Part shown: one piece after another, positions 54,903 to 64,000 of the stretch
Numbering within the stretch: position 1 is the first letter of the stretch
Layout: the number at the start of each line of letters is the position of its first letter
NCBI GenBank assembly: GCA_003991915.1
Contig: RQTK01000101.1
Location: 406,651 to 470,650, forward strand
Origin: Elysia chlorotica
Taxonomy: Eukaryota; Mollusca; Gastropoda; Plakobranchidae
Reading direction: 5' to 3'
Length of the DNA: 64,000 nucleotides
Made by a program: the position numbers and the translations under genes
The notes under the pieces: model-generated
Database searches by the model: none
What the model was told of the DNA's origin: nothing
Seen by the model: the letters and a program-made list of their open reading frames with translations, nothing else

Positions 54903-56345
54903 CTGCTATACATGGAAAATAAATATAAAGAAATTTATTCAATTTAAAACCAAAGGTATTTTATTTCTTTAGTTAGTCAATTTGAACAATACCTCGTATG
55001 ATCACTGACTACAATTCACAACTCTAGGGTCAGTGATGGCACAAAACTGTTCCCACAAATCATGCAAATGTAAACCTGTCTGCGATTTTCCATATTCATT
55101 TTTTTAAATTTTCACTAGATAATTCAAGCTTAGGTTAGAACTTAGATTAAGAAAATATCAAAGGTTTTTAAACTGTATGTCATGTTTTTCAAATAATGCT
55201 GTCAAGATAAAATTGTAATTTTTCAATACCATTTAATCACAAAATATGTCACAATCAAGACATACAGACTTTGAAAACTGAGGGGCAATATGCCAACATC
55301 AAATCCACAGTTGCCAATATTTATTTCATCTTGGAGTGACTGTGACTAAGGTTTTAGAAAATCTGTCTATATTGCCACCGCAGACAAACATGTGCTTTGA
55401 TTATCTTTTTCCATATTTCTTTGTCCTCCATTTCACAAGCAAGATCTTCCTGCAGTATTTTTGAATCCTGTTCAAGTTGATCTATAAATGTATGTTGATG
55501 TTTAAAAAATAAGAAAAATTATATAAAGTTGATTTCAAGTGCTTTCCTTTACTTTTAAAAATCCAATTTCTACCACAGCCAACTGTCTGTAAGTGTTGAA
55601 TACATTTTTTGGCAAAAATTTAACTAATATCCTCTACCTCATCTCATGGGTACTGACAGCATGCTATACACGGAGCTGAGTTAAAAAATTTAGGAACTAA
55701 ACTCTTTAACATGCTTTCATAAAAGAAGAAAAAAAAGGCTCAACACCTTACCTGTCGTTCCAAACCAAATATTGTTTTTAGAGCCATAGCAAAATGTTTG
55801 CATCTTCCCTATGAAAGTTGAACGAGCCTCCTTTGCAAAATGTGAGAAACATAGTCTACTCCAAGCAAGAGCTCTATGGCTTAAGACCATAATTTACATG
55901 AAGAAAATGTGTTAAAGCTCCAAATTAAAACCTGTACAAAGCAATATAAAATTAAAATGATCAAAAGAATAATTATAGGATGAAAGGGAAGAATACAATA
56001 TATTATTGTAGTAATTTACGACCAAACGTTATGCTATTTAGGTCTTATATTTATACATGTAGTATGGCCAAAACTACCCATGATATTGATAACCACAAAT
56101 GGCAAGTTGGTTTTCTAGTGGGCCAGCACTGGGTGGCTCAAGCCTTCAAAAACAGGTTGGGCCAAGTGGCAGTTTTTTAATAGAGAAAAAGTATAACCAA
56201 TATCTAATTCCCCGACTTGATTACAGAACAAAAGTAAGAATATAACTTTACATTAAAAGATTGTTAGCATTTTCTGCAACAGCACCAATAATAAGAAAAA
56301 TAATAACAATAATAATAACAACAACAAAAAAGCAAGAACAACACC
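54903..56345. other. Upstream region of HACL1
   Basis: The splice acceptor at 54903 on the minus strand means a noncoding first exon and the promoter lie upstream. I could not place either. No coding exon was supported on either strand. Confidence 0.4.

Positions 56346-56427
<82 letters not shown>
56346..56427. repeat. (AAT)n microsatellite
   Basis: About 27 AAT units, preceded by degenerate AAT/AAC units from 56283. The poly-Tyr frame on the minus strand is an artefact. Confidence 0.97.
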
Positions 56428-56516
56428 TTCCTTATTTATTTCTGATGGCGCTGTGGATCTATTACTTATGTAGGAGCTCAGCTCGACAAGGCTCACACTC
56501 AGTGACAAATACCTTG

Positions 56517-58324
56517 TGTGTTGACAATACAGACAGTGCATTAAGATTGTCTTGACCCTTGGTGTTGTGCAAGAATGTTTTTTTTTTAATGGTTCATAAT
56601 TAACACTGGCACTGTGCAAAATTTTTATTAGAAGTAAATATTATGAAAAGCACTTAGATTGCGGTCCTAGTTTAAATCTCTTTTAGGTTTAGATTCTGGA
56701 AGAAATATTATAGCATTGAGTTAGATTGTAGATCTAGTTAAGATCACATAGAAAAATTCCAAATAAATATAGTGTTCTCATACTAGTATCTCACAATATG
56801 AACAGCAACAATTACTGACAAGTGACAATGCAGTGCACAACTTTGCAGAGCAGCTATTACACATCAGCAAAAAGGGAATGTGTGTTTGTGTGTGGGAAGG
56901 GAAAGGCTTAGAAGGATTGAACCAGAGATCGTAATTTATACTGTCTGGTTGAACTAGAATCGGTATAGAGGCCCATAGTTATAATACTTCAAGAAATATA
57001 AAAGAATTAAATTGTTCAAGATATCAGAAAATATGCGAAGTTGGGCTTTCACTTTGGAGGCTCTACTCGCCACAGGCGATGTTGGAACTTGGAAACAATG
57101 TGCAGCGCACCAATGTAAACCACCTCGTACCCAGAAAGAGCGGTCCTAGTTTAAATCTCCTTTAGGTTTAGATTCTGGAAGAAACATTTAATATTGATTT
57201 TGTTTATATCATTATTTACACTGTATTTTTGTAAAACAACTCCTTTTAAGTGAGACAAGTGCGGCACTGTCCATCCTGCCCAAGGGCACCAATCGTGAGT
57301 GAAGTTACTAAAATAGTAAGAAATGTTCCCTTTTGAGTTCCACATTCCAACGATTATGTTGTATGTTGCAAGTACTCTGTAAGTCTTGAGGAAATCATGG
57401 CATTATGATTACCCATTGTTTTTTTTTTATTAATGTCCACTTTTGGCTATAGGTGATATTCATTTCTATAACTGAGAAATACCTATTTAACCCATAAAGC
57501 TTAATACGCCAAATAACTGCTTAGCTGTGAGGGAACTACTACCATTTCTTCACTGGCTTATAGCTCCTCGAGACTGGGCACCATGGGGTGCCCAGTAAAT
57601 GAAATTGCTAGTGGACCTTTGTTCCTCCTTTATTCCTCCCTTTCCCAGCACCCAAGAAACTAGCGATAGGCTTTGAAAATATCAACCAATGAAATCAATG
57701 AACAGTTTGGAAGATTCTGGACCTCCCAGTCACATTATGATGGTTACATCACTGATCATTACTCTCTAAGAAAGGAAAGGGCTGAGGATGTAGCAATATA
57801 GGCCTACCCCCCCGTGGAAATCTTGGGTAACCTGGCGTTGTTTAGTCCCGTGTATATAGATGGAAAGACCATTGATGAACTATTAGGTAGCAATAATTGA
57901 GAAAAAAAAATACTGAAGACATCAGCGCAACACTAAGAGCAAGTTAACCAGGTAAGCAGGTAAACAGCTTTAACTGCCAGATCCCATTTTTTCGCGTCAT
58001 GCCCAGTCACCTGTGCCAGTCAAGACTGGTCATCTAGTCGTTTGGGTAGACTTCAAAGCACCGTGAAGGTAACGTTCATATTCCTTTTATCTTGATCTAT
58101 ATTTATAATCTAGAACTAAATTTAGTCCTGCTTCTGTAAAAATTAAGTGTTCGTGAGCCAAAACAACTAGATTAAATAAAGATCTAGATTATATCAATTA
58201 AATTATTCTATATCTAGATTTCGATTAGAAAATTCTATAAGAATACCAACGCTTTCGTCTTCTCAAGATAGCTTTTCTAAAGAATTTAATGGATTTAGAG
58301 TTAGTAACTTAGATCTATAGGGCC
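56517..58324. repeat. Tandem duplication, copy A (~1.8 kb)
   Basis: Matches 58328-60104 over its whole length at about 95% by eye, directly head to tail. Copy A has ~66 extra bases at ~56660-56725 that resemble its own internal segment at ~57141-57185. Both copies keep a short minus-strand open frame (57151-57345; 58892-59083) and the fragment QFGRFWTSQSHYDGYITDHY on the plus strand, which could be remnants of a mobile element. I recognise no domain. The right part holds the dispersed tail motif also found at 10348. Confidence 0.9.
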
Positions 58325-58327
58325 TAA

Positions 58328-60104
58328 TGTGTTGACAATACAGACAGTGCATTAAGATTGTCTTGACCCTTGGTGTTGTGCAAGAATGTTTTTTTTTTAA
58401 TGGTTCATAATTTACACTGGCACTGTGCAAAATTTTTATTAGAAATAAATATTATGACAAGCACTTAGATTGTAGATCTAGTTGAGATCACATAGAAAAA
58501 TTCCAAATAAATATAGTGTTCTCATACTAGTATCTCAGAATATGAACAGCAACAATTACTGACAAGTGACAATGCAGTGCACAACTTTGCAGAGCAGCTA
58601 TTACACATCTGCAAAAATGGAATGTGTGTTTGTGTGTGGGAAGGGAAAGGCTTAGAAAGATTGAACCAGAGATCCTCATTTATACTGTCTGGTTGAACTA
58701 GAATCGGTATAGAGGCCCATAGTTATACTTCAAGAAATATAAAAGAATTAAATTGTTTAAGATATCAGAAAATATGCCAAGTTGGGCTTTCACTTTGGAG
58801 GCTCTACTCGCGACAGGCGATGTTGGAACTTGGAAACAATGTGCAGCGCACCAATTTAAACCACCTCGTACCCAGAAAGAGCGGTCCTAGTTTAAATCTC
58901 CTTTAGGTTTAGATTCTGGAAGAAACATTTATTATTGATTTTATTTATATCATTATTTACACTGTATTTTTGTAAAACAACCCCTTTTAAGTGAGACATG
59001 TGCGGCACTGTCCATCCTGCCCAAGGGCACCAATCAAGAGTGAAGTTACTAAAATAGTAAGAAATTTCCGTTTTGAGTTCCACATTCCAACGATTATGTT
59101 GTATGTTGCAAGTACTCTGTAAGAGGATATCATGGCATTATGATTACCCATTGTTTTTTTTTATTAATGTAGTTCAACCTGTCCACTTTTGGCTATAGGT
59201 GATAGATCATTTCTATAACTGAGAAATACCTATTTAACCCATAAAGCTTAACACGCCAAATAACTGCTTAGCTGTGAGGGAACTACAAGTCCTGTGCACG
59301 ATTTCTTCACTGGCTTAGCTCCTCGAGACTAAGCACCATGGGGTGCCCAGTAAATGACATTGCTAGTGGACCTTTGTTCCTCCTTTATTCCTCCCTTTCC
59401 CAGCACCCAAGAAACTAGCGATAGACTTTTAACCAATGAAATCAATAAACAGTTTGGAAGATTCTGGACCTCTCAGTCACATTATGATGGTTACATCACT
59501 GATCATTACTCAGAGTCTCTAAGAAAGGAAAGGGCTGAGGATGTAGCAATATATCCCCCGTGGAAATCTTGGGTAAGCTGGCGGTGTTAAGTCCCATGTA
59601 TATAGATGGAAAGACCATTGATGAACTATTATGTAGAAATAATGGAAAAAAAAAGTTACTGAAGACATCAGCGCAACACTAAGAGCATGTTAACCAGGTA
59701 AGCAGGTAAACAGTTCTGCCAGATCCCATTTTTTCACGTCATGCCCAGTCACCTGTGCCAGTCAAGACTGGTCATCTAGTCGTTTGGGTAGACTTCAAAG
59801 CACCGTGAAGGTAACATTCATATATTCCTTTTATCTTGATCTATATTTATAATCTAGATATAAATTTAGTCCTGCTTCTGTAAAAATTAGTGTTCGTGAG
59901 CCAAAACAACTAGACTAGATTAAATAAAGATCTATATTCTATATCAATACTGTTATCAATTAAATAATTCTATATCTAGATTTCGATTACAAAATTCTAT
60001 TAGTCTAATAATTAGAACATCAACGCTTTCGTCTTCTCAAGATAGCTTTTTTAAAGAAGTAGATTTAATGGATTTAGAGTTAGAACTTAGATCTATAGGG
60101 CCTA
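58328..60104. repeat. Tandem duplication, copy B (~1.8 kb)
   Basis: Second unit of the head-to-tail pair. Relative to copy A it lacks the ~66-base insertion and keeps a slightly longer plus-strand frame (59354-59590). Many scattered differences show the duplication is real and not an unmerged assembly overlap. The sequence around the 3' end of both copies is dense in AGATCT/TCTAGA words. Confidence 0.9.
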
Positions 60105-61260
60105 TTCCTGATTAGATTTAAACTATCTTGATCTAACTAATCATAGCCTAGCTAGATCTAGATGTATAGGTTAATAAGAAAAATTATTGGCCTGGGGCTA
60201 AACAGTTAGCTTGAATCAGCCCGGCCTATCTCAGTCTAAGACTTATAAAATGTGTGCACATTAATTTACCGAATAAATAATGCTTTAGAACTAGATCTAG
60301 ATCTAAATTATAAGGCTTACAAAATAACTTTACTCCTATATCTAAATCTGGATTGTGTAAATGAATGTGTGCTCAAAACCTTTAAAGATATTTTTCCTTA
60401 TTAGTTAATCTTGAGAAACGCTTGTCTAGATGCTGTTAATTGTTGTTGGACCCTGAAAAGATTGAGGTCCACACTCGATTGTTTTGGTTCAAAGGTCATG
60501 GAAAGAGGAATACGCACTGTCTTGGCGACTGGCGCTGAAGAGTAACGCTAGGGGCCGTAAGAACAACGTCGCTGTAGTTTACGACTCGTCGTAAGCCTTT
60601 TTATTACTTTATTGTTCCGACGAGCTACCGTACCGCGACTTTGCCCTTACAACCATTGGCCTCCATGTATGGTGAAAACCACACGACATAGGATAAAGAG
60701 TAAAATGTAAAATCTATAATAGTTTTATTGTGGTGAGTACCGTTGTAGTAACCCTTAAGCGTACATAATGTCCATGACCTCTCAGAGTTACCCTCATTTA
60801 GTGGGACCAATCAAAGCTAGCTGTCTTTTGGTCATGTCTCTGAGGTGCAAGGAATAATTATCATGTACGGTGATAGTACTCAAGAGCAGGATACCCGGGA
60901 ATCGGACGGTCTCATTTACACTGACACAGGTTCAACTCGGAGGGAGCAAGGTGCTCGAGCGGGATATGAACCTCGGAAATCCTGCAACGGAACCCGACGC
61001 CTAAACCCAGTCATAATGATTGTGTACTGACACTTATAATTAATTAATTAATTGTGTATGTATTTTGTGTTTTGCGTGATCTCGGTGCTGAAAAAAAGTT
61101 CAAACAATCATTCTGACAAAGAGAGCGTGAAAAAAATCGCAGCGAATATTATATGGCTTTGACAACGTTAATAATCGTTTAGAATTGTTAGGTTGAATGT
61201 TTTGCTTCTTCATTTGATTATTGGTGGTGGTAGTGGTGGTGGTGTGATGTTTTTGTTACT

Positions 61261-61265
61261 GCTGG

Positions 61266-61299
<34 letters not shown>

Positions 61300-61335
61300 A
61301 TTGTTGTTGTTGTTGTCGTCGTCGTCGTCGTCGTC
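61261..61335. repeat. (TTG)n grading into (TCG)n microsatellite
   Basis: TTG units change to TCG units at about 61317, preceded by a GGT-rich stretch from 61222. Confidence 0.95.
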
Positions 61336-61454
61336 ATTGCCGGTGACAATTCTTATAGGTCTATTTCAAGGGGTGAGGACCACAGATCCTGTGGTGAGGA
61401 TGTAGGCTAGTTATTTGCTCGTTTGAAAATGACTGTTTTCTTCTGTGACTTTGT

Positions 61455-61800
61455 CTGCTGTTTTCGAAAATGTAGAGCTAGATAAATCAGGAGGAAAATG
61501 AAATTAGTTTGTAAAATCAAGCAAAAATCTAAAGTTACAAAGAGCCCATGAAAAAAGTTTCTAAATTCACAAACAAAACATTTAGCGTAAGTGTGCGCAG
61601 CAAAGCTGGTATTCATTAACGCGCGTTTGCGACTTCTAGTAAAAAAGACATTTTGCTGTTTTCGAAATCGTAAGGGGAAAATCAGGGGGAAATTAAAATC
61701 AAGCGCAAATTTGAAGTTACAAAGAGACCACGAAAAAAGTTAATGAATTCCCAAACAAAGTTGTTTACGTAAGAGTGCGCAACAGTGCTGGGATTCAACT
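61455..61800. repeat. Diverged direct repeat, period ~199 bp
   Basis: TGCTGTTTTCGAAA begins both units (61455 and 61654). AAGTTACAAAGAG, GAAAAAAGTT, CAAACAAA and GTGTGCGCA/GAGTGCGCA then follow in the same order. Identity falls off between these islands. Confidence 0.75.
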
Positions 61801-62799
61801 TCTTTTAGTAACATAGGTCTCGCAGTTCGATCAATGGTAGGGTGTATCAGTTATATGGAATCTGGTACAATAAAAATAACACTTCTTCTCAATTATATAG
61901 ATCTAGAAGCAGGTGCGCTTTTGAAGACGTTATTTTGATTACCAGATTACCAAACATGACACGACCTTAGCAAAACCTAGATGTATATCTATTTTCTCGA
62001 AGTATGTGAGACTGCAAACAAAACCACTAGATATAGATCTAGATCGAGCACCATATTACCTTGGGGACCACTCTAGTTACTTTGTAAGGTAAGGGGATGC
62101 GCACCAATCTTGAATAATCATTGATCTTTCTGTATATCTATAAATAATGGTTTTATCGTAAAAACAAACTCACTCACCCCAAAATAAACAATGTAACATC
62201 CTTCCAAAAAGAGTTTTTGTAATTTTGCAGGTAGGTAATGACATAGAATCTATCTGTTTTTTTTACCAGAACTGATTCGTTGTTTGTTTGTTTGTGTAGG
62301 CTACTGTTTATCTTTCTTTGGATAATTAAGTAGACTACCTGCCTGGTGATGTTTGGAGACTCAGGAAATAAATATTTTTTTAATTAGTTGGATAGAATTA
62401 TAGCTATGGCCGTGGCACGTTCCATTTCTTCGTCTTTGACACTTGGGTGACTGTTAGGATGTGTAATATAAACTCTCCAACTCTGTCCTGAGCTAGTTGA
62501 CTGCGATTTTTTATTATTGAAATGTAACAAACACTTCGATGATAAACAATGGACAACTAGATATCGCGAAAAGTGTAGCGTGCAAGGACATTAGCCAGTC
62601 TTCGTTATTAAGTCAATGGCATGCACAGAAGAAAGATCATTCTATTAAACAACAAAAGAAAGAACGATCGAAACGGAACCGACCCACTACAGTTTTCTGA
62701 AGAGAGGGGCGCAAGGGCGCCCTTCGAAACACTGGTGTCAAAAACATTAATAATTTTGTAAGTAAAGATCTTTTTTTTTTCCTTTTCTATGTTTCCCAG

Positions 62800-63903
62800 G
62801 GACTCGCAATTCAATGAAATAGATGACAGCATGACATTTGAGCAATGGAGCTTGGGGATCATCCCTGGTTTGTGGACCTTTGTAAGTTTAGAAATAATCC
62901 CTACTTATTTCACTCTTTTATCTTAAGTGCCGACTAATAATTCTGATAAGTTTCGGATAACATATCAGGATCAGGTTAAATAAGGGACTTTTGTATAACT
63001 TAAGTATTGGGTTAGTCGCTTCAAGGCTAAACCGAAGTAACATGGTTGTATTCCAATGTTTAAATTAACCTATTACATCTCATGAGGCTTTATATGTGTA
63101 ATCTTAACGCTTAAGTAACTTTTTTTACTTGGTACAAGTATTTTTTAGCAATCCCTTTAGATATTATATAATCACAATTAAAACAGATTATTGGTGCACT
63201 TTTTTGTTCAATAAAACATTATCCTTTGTGTTATTTACAGGGATTGGGCTTGATCATAGCGGTGCTTTCTGGTTTCATAATTGAACGAAATTCAAAGAAC
63301 AGATATTTGTGTTCTAATTTGCTTCTGAAGTATTTGGAGAAACTAGGTTATGTTTCCCTGATAACCCATAAAGAGCAAAAGCCAATGGAAAAGACGCAAG
63401 AATACGTCAAACGCCAAGAGACTTGTGTAAGTCCATACGTTACCCACAATCGAAGAGAACCGCCGCAATTTTCGACACACCTTCATAACGCTCCGTCCAT
63501 AATGTCACTTGATTCAATGGTGGATTCAGAGCTCACACTTCTAACCCCTGACTTGGATCTAGTGCCCGACAATGTGGGACCAAATAGAAACGCAAATTTT
63601 TCTTCCAACGATACCCAACCATCAGTGGATTCCCAAGTTTCCTATGACCAAGATTTTTTCGGAAAGCCAGATAGACGACTTAAATTTTGCTCGGAGAAAT
63701 CAGCAACACCGACGTATGCATATGACGGGAACAAAGATTTCCATGGACATGGAAATGCCTACGTATGCAGTCTTTCAAGAACAGGAACTGCGATGGATTC
63801 AGAGTTGCACCAAACTGTGAGAGCTGACCAAGTCATCTCTTCAGTGCCATACGCCGGCACCAATCCTTATATAAATCGGGAGGTCTTTATTGATTTAGGT
63901 TAG
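62800..63903 (+). CDS. 3' exons of an unrecognised single-pass membrane-like protein
   Basis: Two exons: 62800-62881 (TTTCCCAG acceptor, GTAAGT donor) and 63241-63903 (TTTACAG acceptor, TAG stop), joined in phase 0. The first exon is open throughout. An ATG at 62831 (MTFEQWSLGIIPG) could be the start, giving ~237 residues; otherwise the gene continues upstream and its incoming phase is 2. The join creates one hydrophobic stretch (WSLGIIPGLWTF then GLGLIIAVLSGFII), then basic ERNSKNRYL, which looks like a membrane segment with a cytosolic C-terminal tail of ~200 residues. The tail is rich in Ser, Asp, Asn and Thr and lacks a recognisable domain. It could be a type III or signal-anchored protein, or the last membrane helix of a larger transporter. 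I do not recognise the family. Confidence 0.6.
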
Positions 63904-63933
63904 TAATCTCGAACCGTTAAAGTTATGTTTTAA

Positions 63934-63951
63934 TTATTGTTGTTGTTGTTG

Positions 63952-64000
<49 letters not shown>
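63934..64000. repeat. (TTG)n to (TTA)n microsatellite at the window end
   Basis: A few TTG units change to TTA units and run off the end of the window. Confidence 0.95.

Larger units (their letters stand above)
60105..62799. other. Intergenic or intronic region upstream of the last gene
   Basis: No supported exon. It contains a reverse-strand box-B-like word (GGGATATGAACC near 60961), a TTG/TCG microsatellite and a diverged ~0.2 kb direct repeat. The stretch 60440-61000 is less AT-rich than its surroundings and may be old mobile-element sequence, but no domain was recognised. Confidence 0.4.

Noticed and set aside
56248..56619. Poly-Tyr open frame on the minus strand
   Set aside because: Translation of the AAT microsatellite only.

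Overview
The window is eukaryotic nuclear DNA. It is AT-rich, genes are split into many short exons by GT-AG introns, and interspersed repeats and microsatellites are frequent. Recognisable proteins are animal ones (HMG20-like, PBDC1, STOML2, HACL1). The mariner, Jockey-like LINE and tRNA-derived SINE content, and local clusters of the palindromic words AGATCT/TCTAGA, suggest a gastropod mollusc of the freshwater-snail type. That organism call is inference; no single marker proves it.

Layout. (1) 1-12.3 kb, plus strand: an HMG-box gene of the HMG20 type that also carries a U1/JAZ-type zinc finger and a C-terminal coiled coil. Two local duplications disturb it: a ~0.93 kb repeat on both sides of a 25-N assembly gap (phase-incompatible, probably an assembly artefact), and a ~0.99 kb repeat carrying two exons that is phase-compatible and has a fold-back mariner element between its copies. 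(2) 12.3-17.6 kb: no gene seen. (3) 17.6-21.0 kb (possibly to 22.5 kb), minus strand: PBDC1, with one apparent GC-AG intron. (4) 23.6-32.7 kb, plus strand: mitochondrial stomatin-like protein 2 (STOML2), 11 coding exons, possibly sharing a divergent promoter region with PBDC1. (5) 35.2-54.9 kb, minus strand: peroxisomal 2-hydroxyacyl-CoA lyase (HACL1), 17 coding exons, complete except for a one-base insertion just before the ThDP/Mg-binding GDS motif. (6) HACL1 intron 5 (42.6-52.1 kb) is swollen by microsatellites and a degraded Jockey-like LINE, and holds an unrecognised plus-strand gene with one very long exon (812 codons). (7) 56.5-60.1 kb: a head-to-tail duplication of ~1.8 kb. (8) 62.8-63.9 kb: the two-exon end of an unrecognised gene for a small protein with one hydrophobic segment.

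The genes are ordinary, independent animal housekeeping genes; nothing suggests an operon-like system. The most unusual items are the HMG-box plus U1-finger architecture with a duplicated finger exon pair, the mariner element with the same terminus at both ends, and the unknown long-exon gene nested antisense in HACL1. I found no CRISPR, no rRNA and no confident functional tRNA. Exon borders were set by hand from splice consensus, reading phase and remembered family alignments; transcripts would be needed to confirm them.
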